Shown here one piece after another: positions 22,920 to 34,100 of a stretch of 64,000 bases of DNA. The notes under the pieces are model-generated. The model was given only the letters and a program-made list of their open reading frames with translations, was not told the origin of the DNA and did not search any database. The position numbers and the translations under genes are program-made. Every line of letters begins with the position of its first letter. Positions within the stretch are counted from its first letter, which is position 1. The DNA is taken from contig OY294049.1 in the NCBI GenBank assembly GCA_958510825.1, positions 3,534,001-3,598,000 of the forward strand. The letters run 5' to 3'. The DNA is from Brachypterus glaber (Eukaryota > Arthropoda > Insecta > Coleoptera > Kateretidae).

Positions 22920-23545
22920 ATCACGTGATACCCGTCAGCACCGAAGGTTCCAGTAACCTTCCAGGAACATTACAACCTTCCATTTTCAAAACATTCCACA
23001 ACTTCCTGAAACCTTTCAAGCGTTAGCAAATTAAAACATTTCATTTGTTCTTCTTGGAAGATTTCAGGAACATAACAAGTTACCTTCCCAGAAGATAGCT
23101 GTCAGGTTGCAAAGAAATGTTATCAATTAAATATGTAATCAAGGTGCCTTGGATCAAGCAATTCTTTTAAGTAGAAAAGTCGAAATTAAATTTAAAAAGG
23201 AAAATTTCAAATGGTTAAAAATTTAGTAAATCGTATAATTGTGATGTAAAATATAATATTATTGTAAAATTTTGGTTAGGTAAATTTAAAAAAATTAACT
23301 TAAAACGCTGGAATAATTCAATTTACGCGCCATCAATTTCCGGTCTGTTTTATGAAACATTCCTGGCATCTAACATCATTATCTTCCTGGAACGTAATAC
23401 ACAGCGGACATTTTAACCTTCCAAATAGTTTACAGGAACGTAACGAGATCTATGTGCAATGTTTCTGAAACTATGAAATATTACCGATGTTATGTTTCAC
23501 GAACATTCCTGGAAGGTTGGTGTACTAACCGGGATACGCTTGGTT
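22920..23545. repeat. Cluster of AACCTTCC / GGAAGGTT words in an inverted-repeat block
   Basis: The ends GTGATACCCGTCAGCACCG and TGGTGTACTAACCGGGATAC are loosely inverted. At least ten copies of CCTTCC/GGAAG within 600 bp (e.g. CCAGTAACCTTCCAGGAACA, CATTCCTGGAAGGTTGG). No ORF. Confidence 0.45.
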
Positions 23546-23567
23546 GTTTGTACACGCTAATCTTGAA

Positions 23568-24497
23568 TACAAATTAACTTTTAGTGACTTGCCAACGCAA
23601 GCCAAGAGTTAATCCTGGGGAGGTCTACACATGGTCATGTGAGGATTATAGTGTTCTATATCCACTGGATTTGCTATGGATATAGAACACTATAATCTTC
23701 ACATGACGACATTATAAAACCATTAACAGTAGAATCTGAGGTGTTATGTTTCGGAAGATAATGGACTTTTATCCTTAGAAATTACCATAACGGACTTTAT
23801 ATTATATTGTTTTAGAATATTCGATATAAATTTTGGTCAGAGATTTCAAATCCTTTCACAAAAATGAATCGGTTTTTACTAAAACACCCTAAGTCAAAAC
23901 CGGTATTTTATAATGTGCAAAAAAATAGGAATTTGAGTAAACACTTTTTTTTTGCACTTAGCACATTAGGAAATACCGGTTTTGACTTAGGGTGTTTTAG
24001 TAATAACCGATTCAAATAGTCTATCAATTCTCAATTCGGAAAAAATAGTTGGAGATGTATTTGGTAGGTTTAACCTGGTTATTTTCTAAAAAAAATGTAT
24101 AGTGCATGTATAAAATATGTCAGAAAAATAATTCAGTAATAAGTACTTAAGTGTTTGACAAATAATTTTTCATTAATTGATACACTAATATGCATATATT
24201 TTGAGAAAATAAGAAGCAAAAAACCCAGTGTTACTTTTTTCCGAAACATAAATCAATAGACCGTTTCCGTGAATGGATTTAAATTCTCAGATCAAAATTT
24301 ATATAGAATAAGCTAAAACAGTACAAAATAAAGAACTATTAAGTCGACTGTGGTCATTTCTGATGAAACAAGTCCATTATCTTCCGAAACCGAGCACCTC
24401 AGATTTAACTGTCAATGATTTTTTGTAGACTTCCTACTAACAGGACTAACTGTTGGTTTCGTTGGCAAGTCACTAAAACTTAATTTGCATTCAAAAA
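23568..24497. mobile_element. Inverted-repeat element with nested MITE
   Basis: Ends TGAATACAAATTAACTTTTA and CTAAAACTTAATTTGCATTC, then AGTGACTTGCCAACG / GTTGGCAAGTCAC and AGGTCTACA / TGTAGACTTCC. A third copy of this end lies at 22505-22580. Contains a 73-bp palindrome (23634-23706) and the nested hairpin 23865-24015. Confidence 0.65.
23865..24015. mobile_element. Hairpin MITE, family A copy 1
   Basis: TIRs GAATCGGTTTTTACTAAAAC and GTTTTAGTAATAACCGATTC extend into ACCCTAAGTCAAAACCGGTA / its complement. Same family as 36768-36997. Confidence 0.75.
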
Positions 24498-24846
24498 GTC
24501 CAAACGAAACTAAAAACTTCATCATGAATTACATTTTACCTAATATTATGCAATTTTTTAAATTTTATCTATACCTGGAATCTCCGCAAAATCTCCACAA
24601 AATCTCCACCAAGATTTAAAATCTCCGCAGTTTGGAGAAAGCTCCACAGTTTGGCAGCACTGATTATTTCATTTCATTTTAGGAGCGCCTAATTATAGCT
24701 ACCCGCACCAAGTTGCGCATGCGTAGTAGAGGGCTAACCGTTTTTCAATGTATTATACTAAATCAAAACCAATTTTTTACAAAAAAAAAAACAGGCACAA
24801 AAGCCAACTTTTTAAAAAGAAAACTGTTAAAATATATTATTTAAAA

Positions 24847-25132
24847 TTATTTTTCACATTTTTTGACGCCAGTCATGGTCATATAACAACTTTCAACGAT
24901 TTTGTTTTTTAAGTTAATAACCGGAGACATAGGCGTATAAATACTTTCGGTAATAGATTGTTTTAGAGGTTTTTCCACGGTCTTTTTAGGACTCATTACG
25001 ACATAGTCCGATTCGGTCGTAAAAATTTGTGATATTCGAGCCAAATCTTTTGCGGGCAGTGTATTACATCGTTGCTTAAATATTGGACTAAAAATGATTC
25101 TCGGTGAAGGCGGTAACCTTTCGTCGTCACTG
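24847..25132 (-). CDS. PH/PTB adaptor, terminal exon with three YxxM motifs
   Basis: Acceptor CAAAAG followed directly by CAG, a NAGNAG tandem acceptor: the first gives G-S-D-D, the second removes one Ser. Both stay in frame. Encodes YVVMSPKK, YTPMSPV and YMTMTGVKKCEK-stop. No canonical AATAAA was identified close downstream. Confidence 0.87.
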
Positions 25133-28100
25133 CTTTTGAAAAGAAAATTTAAAGTTAGTGTTTTAGTGTAAAAATTAACTGTTAAGTTACTACTGTTTTT
25201 AACTGTGCTACTTCAAAAATTTACAAGAGTCCAGTCAAATAACGAGGAATTCATATGTTGAAATTGCAATAAATGTACACGAGCTGACATTTTAAAGGGT
25301 AGTAGTGGATGGTAACAGAGCACTTCTGTTAGTTTTTCACCGCGTGATTTGCCTAAGAAGTGCCCGCATCTTAAATTTTAGGGGTGAGTGCGGTTAACTT
25401 AGATTTTTCAGCTTAATTATTTATCGCAGGATAAAAATGGTAAGTAGCAAACTTGTAGCTCTTGAAATTCTCTATAAGTTTAAAATATTAGTATTTTTGT
25501 ACAGTTGCAGAGGGCGAAAAATACATACGAAAATTCATAATATATGAAACTTATAAAAAAGAGCTACAAGTTTGCTCATATACACTTTTATCCTGCGATA
25601 AATAATTTGGCTAAAAAATCGAAAAAAAAAAATTACCTCCACATAGCTATTTTTGAATATTGAAGTCGATAGTTTGGACCTACATTTATGTAAAGAAAAA
25701 AGCCAAACTAAATCCGTTCTGTAATATGATAACGGTAGAGCTTTTCCCCGTTAAATGGCAGCACAAATCGTTTAAATTCGAAATGGCAAAATTATGCCTC
25801 CTATAGTATTCGTAAAAAATTGCTTAATGATTAAATTCGACATTAAATTACTTCTTATTTGCAGAACAAAATGTCAAGGAATAACAAGAAACATAAGCAA
25901 TGGGATCCAGATCTACTCTTGAAAATTTTTTTGGATATGTCCGAAATTAGGAACACTTTTTCAAATGCACAAAAAAGCGCAAAGTATTTTTAACCGTGTT
26001 TTTTTTTGAATAAATAAATAGTAATGAAATTAGCATCCACCACTACCCTTTAAAATAGCCCGTGTGTTTTTATTATTTTTTTTTATTGCTGAAAAAATTT
26101 TTTTTTCAATATCTTTTCCTTTAAAACATCTTTTTTATTTTATTTTTTTTTGTGACAATATCTTTTTTTTCAAAAAGTTTAAAACAAAAGTTTTCTTTTA
26201 ATTTTTTTCAACTATTTGGGAAAATACAATATACCATTTACTGTGAATAGTATACAGGGTTATTCAGAAATAAGTTCGAGAAATTTAAGAGGTGATTCTA
26301 CGTTAAAAAATATGAAAAAAAGTTCTTATAAAGGTTGGTCCGGAAATGAGCTCTAAGGGAGCTGCGGCCCTTCGAAGATGGACATATTGAATGGGAAACA
26401 AAAAAAGCACCAATAAAGTTTTAATGCTACAGGGCGATTCTTTACTTAAAACTAAGCTAAAAAGTATTCTTCACCAAAACACCTAAATTTAATATTAAAG
26501 GAGTTATAGCCTTTTAAAAAGTAATATTTTTAGTGGCACAAAGTGTTACTTTTTTTTGAAAACGGTTGCTCCTACAGTGTTACACTATACTACATTTTTT
26601 ATGTATTTTTACTAAATGAATATATATTCTATATAAAAAATTACACATAAAAAAGTTTGGGGCAAAAATGTGTTAAGACTTACATATTTTGTCCGTCTAG
26701 GCACGCCTCTGGATAAATTCAAAAAAAAAAAAATTAACATAAACTTATTGCCCTTATTAATACTAGTATACATGCAAAAGCTCGTCGCTCTAGGTTAAAG
26801 GGTACAAGAGTTATTAATTAAAAACCTTATTACAATTTTAAAGAGCCGTAGCTCCCTTAGGACTCATTTCTGGACCAACATTTAACTTTTTTTCAAATTT
26901 TTTAACGTAGAATCACCTCTTAAATTTCTCGAACTTATTTCTGAATAACCCTGTACAATGAAATGTGTAGCATTATATATCTTCACGGCTTTTTATTGTT
27001 TTAAAACTTACCCATCATTCGACAAATCGTTTCTCCTAGGGGGTAAAGGTGGAGGTTGAAACAGTTTTCCAATATCATCCATAATCATGTCCAACGGATT
27101 TTCGTAAATGTGATTTTCTTTCTTTTTACTTTTGTTTACATGGTCGTCCGGGATTTCTTCGTAAATACCGGAAGAAGCAAGTGAAATACCAGATTCCCGC
27201 CTTGGTATAGGGCATTTTCTGAAAATTTAAATTTCAAAATAAAAAATATGATAATATTAAATTTATTTTAGTAAAAAAGTAAAGTTTTAAATATTGCACA
27301 CTGCGTTTGTATCTCAGTAGAATTTTATAATGGATATTATTAGATAATGGTCTACTGGGTGACTTTTATTTAAGTCCACCCCAAAAATTAAGATTAATCT
27401 ACATTTGATAAAAACGAAACTTTGGTAATTTATATAATTTGACATTGGATATAAAATGGCGGATTCAATTTTTTTGTTTCCGGTTTCGCCGGAAGTGGTT
27501 AACATTTTTGAATTAATCCGAAAATTCTATGTATAAAAAACTGATGTTTTTTTACATTTTTTTTTTTTTCGTTTTCGTTTTTATCGTATAAAAATGAGAT
27601 ACACATAAAGTAAAAAAAAAAACAATCATACATAGAATATTCGGCTGAATTCAAAAATGTAAACAATTACAAGGTGTTCCATTAAAAAAAAACATGCCAC
27701 TTCCGGTGAAACCGGACGTGAAACAAAAAAAAATAAAAATTAAGACATCCGCCATTTTATAGCCAATGTAAAATTATATAAATCGCCCAAGTTTCGTATT
27801 TATCGAATGAAGATTAATCTTAATTTTGGGAATGGACATAAACAAAACTTACCCAGTTTACTTATAGACACTAATCAGGAAATTTTCATCGCGAGTAGTT
27901 TGGACACAATGTTAAGAGCTCTTCAGGAGCTTCAATGGAAAACGCAAAATCGCAATATCTTTTACGCAGATTTTAAATACGTTAAAAAAAATATCTACAA
28001 TATTTTTATTATTGCTATTATATAGTTATTTAGAAACGAAAATCGAATTTGTCTATTTTGGTTAACTTTCAATAAGTTTGTGTTTAAATATTCTAAATAG

Positions 28101-31100
28101 AGAGTTCAAAAATGGGCGCCGGACTTTACAGCGAAAAAACAACCGCGATCGCCATTACCGCGACAAGCCATTACCGCGCATGTCCTTTACCGCGAAGACC
28201 ATTACCGTGCAGTTCATTACCGAGAACGGTCTTTACCGCGTATGACTTTTACAGCGAAAATCGTTATACATTATTTTTATTTTATATAAGGGTATTTCCG
28301 TGTGATTGATGTCAGTTTGGTTTGGTTAGTTTTGGTTTGGATTTTTATCGATAAAGTGGAACGTTTACTAAATGTACCCATATATCTGTGTTTGGGTTTT
28401 TTATGTGTGTTTTATTTAAATTTATATCGACTGATTTGTATAAATGGCTGATTAATTAACAGTTTAGTATGAATCGTCATGTCGATCGAAATAATGAAAA
28501 GTGATAGGGGCAAAGACCTCGCTGTATATAAAAATTTCATATACAGGAAAGAAAAGACTGTTAAAAAAAATTGTAAGTGCGTAAATTACGACGTGCTTTG
28601 TTGCAAGGGGCGTTTGCATACTTCGGACGGAAATGATTTAAAGGAAACTAGTAATGGCCACAACCCTGACCCAGCAGCTATATCAGTTAGAACTGTTTGA
28701 TTGTTTTCTGCAAAATATTTATTTTTTTAATTTAATCTTTTTTTCTTCAAAAAAAATTAAAATAATTATGCGCGGTAACGGTTTTCGCGGTAAAGTCCAT
28801 GCGCGGTATTGACCCCTTCGCTGTTATTTTCTTCGCGGTAAAGGCTTTCACGGTAAAGTCTATAAGCGGTAAAGTCCATGCGAGGTAACGGTGGCGCGGT
28901 AACGATTTCGCGGTAAAGACCCCTACCCTTTAAAAATACTTACAAGTGATGTTCATCAATAGATGTTAAGTCTTGCACTGAATCTTCATTTTCACTTCCA
29001 CCTGGGGTTTTTGTCAATAAGGCTAATCCTATACTTACTAAACTAGATGCAGTCTGCAGAAAAAAAAACAAAAATATATTAAAACAGACACTAGAGCCGC
29101 TCCCCTAAAAGTACAAAAAATGTCTGTAAAATAACACAGCCACACAAAAAAAAAGGTAAATAACTCTTTCGGAAACCATTGTATTCCTATGTATTTTAAG
29201 ACGCTGAATCCGAATTTGAGGTCAAAATAGCACCTCATCGAATTAGTTTTCGAGATAACCTCAAAAAACGTAATTTTCGAGTAAGAAAATAACGTTTTTT
29301 GAGGTTATCTCCAAAACTAATAGATAAGGTTCTATTTTGACCTCAAATTCGGGTTCAGCAAATCAGAATACAATGGTCTCTGAAGAAGTTCTTGACCTTT
29401 TTTTGTGCCTGTTTAATTTTTTTAAGACTTATTTTTAGGCAACGTTTCATTTAATTTTTACATTCTTAAGTATTATGATATTATACTATTCACAGCGCCT
29501 GCGCCCTATTTTTTTTGAAAGTAATTCCCCCAAAAACAAAAGTTATGGGGGGTTAAAGTTTTTAAAAAAATCAAAAAAAGCTAAAGAAAATTTCGATAAC
29601 GTAATTTTTTGAGGAAAAATTACTTTTATTATAAGGATTAATTCTGCCAATTTTGAAAGTAATGCCACAAAAACAAAAAAGTTATGGGGAGTTAAACTTT
29701 TTAAAAAATCGAAAAAAGCTGAAAGAAATTTCCAATTAACTTGTTTAGAAAAAATTACTTTAAACTAGAAAATAAAAAAATATATTTCGTTTTTCGCAAA
29801 AAGAAAATTAAATAAAATGTTTTTTTTATATAATTTTTTTTTTAATTTTTTTGGTTTGGACTTTTAGCACCTCATCCAATTAGTTTTCGAGATAACCTCA
29901 AAAAACGTAATTTTCGAGTAAGAAAATAACGTTTTTTGAGGTTATCTCCAAAACTAATAGATAAGGTGCTATTTTGACCTCAAATTCGGCTTCAGCAAAT
30001 CAGAATACAATGGTCTCTGAAGAAGTTCTTGACCTTTTTTTGTGGCTGTTTGATTTTTTTAAGATTTATTTTTAGGCAACGTTTCATTTAATTTTTACAT
30101 TCTTAAGTATTATGATATTATACTATTAACAGCGGCTGCGCTAGAATAGTATTATACGGTAGTTTTGAAGTTTTTAAAATTTCAAAAATCGTCCTAGACT
30201 AAAAATGTTTGAAAAATTGAAAAAATAAAAAACTTTCTTTTGGCCGTCTGTCCGTCCGTCCGATGTCACGATTTTTGTTAACACGATAACTCAAGAATAA
30301 ATAATCCGATTGACTTGAAATTTTTAGGAAAAATCTAGTTCTATGAGTGAAAGATCCCTATTGTTTTTGAAAGTAATTCCCCCAGAAGCAAAAAAGTTAT
30401 GGGGGGTTAAAGTTTTTAAAAAAATCAAAAAAAGCTAAAGAAATTTTCGATTAACGTAATTTTTTGAGGAAAAATTACTTTTATTATAAGGATTAATTCT
30501 GCCAATTTTAAAAGTAATCCCACAAAAACAAAAAAGTTATGTTATATTTAAAAAATCGAAAAAAGCTGAAAGAAATTTTTTAATTTTTTTTACAATATTT
30601 TTTTTTTTGGGAAAATACAATAGACCATTTACTGTGAATAGTATATAATGAAATGCGTAGCATTACATATCTTCACGGCTTATTTAATTTATTTATTTAT
30701 TTCTTTATACTCATTAGAGACCTGTGAGGTGTTTTATAACACAGTGTTAACTATTTTAGATTTTAAGCTTTCACGGCCATTAAGATATAAAGAACTTTCA
30801 CTTTCGGGTTTAGATCGTGTTAATGGATTTTCACTTTCCGACGTTTCGTCTCTTACTACTAGATACATCTTCAGGGATTAATCTGAAACTGAAACTGAAA
30901 CAGTTTCAGATTAATCCCTGGAGATGTCTCTAGTAGTAAGAGACGAAACGTCGGAAAGTGAAAATCCATTAACACGGTCTAAACCCGAAAGTGAAAGTTC
31001 GTTATACAGTGTTAACTTATTCTTACCTTTGCTTTTAGAACGTATCCAGATTCGTCAGAGGCTATTGAGACGCGGACGCCAGAATCGTCGCTTCCGGTTT

Positions 31101-34100
31101 GACTGCGGAAGCACATGGGGCTGTCCGGCGGATAGGTCTGATTTCCATATAAATCTCCTTCGCTCCGACTCAGTCTTTTCGATATCAGGCCCGGACTCGC
31201 TTTCGGCCGGTTGCCTCTAGCCACTAAATGGTGAAGTAGTCGGGAACCTTGCTTACAGTATAAATATAATTGACCTGGACCAGCCGGGAATTCTCTGAAA
31301 ACAAAAGAAACAAAATGTATCATCAATTTGGTTTGGTGGTTCTTAAAAAAAATTTTTTTGGTCGATAATTATAATTGAGCTATTATTATACTATTCACAG
31401 CGCGAGGCGCTAGAATAGAATACGGTAGTTTCGAATTTCCCAAAATCGCCAAAAATCGCAATAGACAAAAAATTCTTGAATTCAAATGTGTTTCATGAAA
31501 ACAAAGAAACTTTGAAAATGTCCGTCTGTCTGTCTACCCGTCCGTCTGCCCGTCCGAAGTCACAGTTTTTGTGGACACGATAACTCAGGAACGAATAATC
31601 CGACTGACTTGAAATTTCCAGGAAAAATCAAGTTCTATGAGGGGAAGATCTCTATTGTTTTTGAAAGTAATCCCACCAAAAACAAAGTGTATTCCAATTT
31701 CAATTTGTGTTATTGGCGTTTTCCTAAGGTAATTTCGCCAGCTCAAGCAATATATTTGTTCCGGATTGGCAGATTTTGTCTGGAATGTTCCATATCCACC
31801 ATCCACTATTTGCAATGTGCAATATGTATTGCTTAAATAACAAATTTTTCATATGTATAATTTCATTTATCGTATAGGTACTATCAGTTTTCACCATTAT
31901 GATTATTCATACATACATATACGTCTGTGTTAAAACTTCACTGTCCAAAATAAACAACGTAAAAAAAATCACCAGATAATACCAATATAACTGTGGATGT
32001 TACTGAACAGAGAAACACGAAAATTCGAGAGAGAGGGAGAGTCGCATGTGTTGCATCTCTTATCTAGAGTATGAGATCTGTGGAATAATATACTTTTGAA
32101 ATATAATGTATAATGTTTAGTTTTTTTTTAGTTAAATATTTATTGTTTTACTCTAGTTGTTTTAAGTGTCTATTCATTCTAATGTTCTTTTACTCAAATT
32201 GTTTTTTTCTATTTTGCGACTCTTATAAGCTCATAATCACACGCATTTTGCGTGTTCTTATAGGCCCATAAGAGGTCTCTACTTTTTTTTCTGTTGGGTT
32301 GGCAACATACAAAAGCCTACCTCTTGACGTTTTGCGCGCAAATGTCAATTTAAAGTTTAATTTTTTACAATATTTTGTGTTTGGGTTATTTTTTACCGTG
32401 TTCAAATTGTGGACTGGTTAATTGCAGTGAAAAAAGAAGATATGACTGTAAAATATATCAAAATATCATTTGTTCTTAGAATTTTAAACATAGTGTAAAC
32501 TGTAATGCCAACCCAAAATAAAAATCCCTAAATCAGTCATCAATTTAGGTAAGTTTTTTAAATTTTAGAGCAAAATAGAAAAAATTGTGTAAAGCACTCG
32601 TTTCATAACACGTTTTTAGAGCACTAGTACTTTAGAAAACTCGCCGCAAGCGGCTCGTTTTCGAAACTTGTACTCGTGCGCTAAAAACGTATGTTATGAA
32701 ACTAGTACTTTAATATACTATTAAGTGTCTATTTATTGTAATATTCTATTATTTGACATGTGTAAACCACGGTATTAAAACGAAATAAATTACTTACTAT
32801 GGGTGATAAATCGCATTTAAATACAAAGTGTTAGATTTAGGTTATCATTATTTATTTGGACAGGTTAAATAAACTATAGCCTATCATAATATTATGATCT
32901 GTCTGTGTTTTGATATAACTGATTATTTAATTGAAAATATTCGTGCTATGTTTATTTAATTAATGTATTTATCTATGAAACTAACAAATTGATGTTTATA
33001 AACAAATATTAATATACGGTGTGATAATTTTACTTTTTATTATTTATTATGTTAATACAGCTAGATAAGCCATGATAAGGTTAACAAAATAGCTACTGGT
33101 TGTAAATAATAAAAAAAATAATTATAACTCGTGAAAATACCATAAAAAATTTCCGTGTCAAATTTCAGCTCAAAAAATAAAATTATGGCCCGCCCCCCAC
33201 TTTAAAAATTTTAAATAGAAAAAAAAAATAATAATTGTTTTTTATAAGGCATGATTTATTTTATCAAATATATCTGGTATGGTATCGTGCAAAGTACAAA
33301 AATTTAAATATGTACCAAAATTCAGCTTAAACAATAGTTATTTATAATACAAGGGCGAGAAGGTAAATTTTTCGATTGAGTAGGTTTTTAGAAACCAACG
33401 AAATCAAAATTTAACTTTGCGCCCGTGTATTATTAACATATAATAAATTATTAAAATATATTTTAATTTTCAACTGCAAAAAATATTTCTTTTTACTGTC
33501 TTATTATCTAGTTATCCATGACAAATTGCTATCCAATCAAATCTCTAAAAAAAAACAATGGAATATTTTCTTCTGCGTGCGATTTCATTTTCAAATTAGC
33601 TTAGCATTTTTAATTAATTTGTGTTAAAATGAGTTTAACTTGAAAAAATAATACTTCTGAAACCGTTCTATAAATATGATAAAGACTGAAATTGATTTTT
33701 CAGTTGAAATTTTGTTTTTGTGATTTATTTTAGTGGATGAATCCTGATTAACCGCTTAACTATATGTTTGGAGGTTACGTTATAGAAGAAATTTTTATTT
33801 TTATGAAATGACAATACTTGTATCTGGTCAAAAATAACATATAGATCAAAAGGCCTTTCTTTCTTTATAAATATTACAGTAAAGGTAAATCATCTTATTT
33901 AAACAGTTTAAAAATAACAAGTTTTAGTTAGCTGGCCAAAAAAAACTTTTTGGCCCTAGGGCCACAAAGTACAACTTTTCGCCCGCAAAACATGAACCTA
34001 AAGTGTCGCTTTTAGAATCAATCGAATAAAAACGATATTTGGCATGTACTACTATTATAGTGTTTCTAAAAGAAATCTAGTTAAAATTTGAGGTTAGAAT

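Noticed and set aside
28114..28300. CRISPR-like array because of regularly spaced ATTACCGCG words
   Set aside because: Units are short, imperfect, without unique spacers, and mirrored at the other end of an element with a 9-bp target duplication: a MULE terminus.
28112..28309. ORF reading Arg/Pro-rich text over the MULE terminus
   Set aside because: It is translation of the tandem TTTACCGCG repeats.
30648..31326. Plus- and minus-strand ORFs around 30.6-31.2 kb as separate genes
   Set aside because: The plus-strand ones are the foldback arms or antisense of adaptor exon 4.
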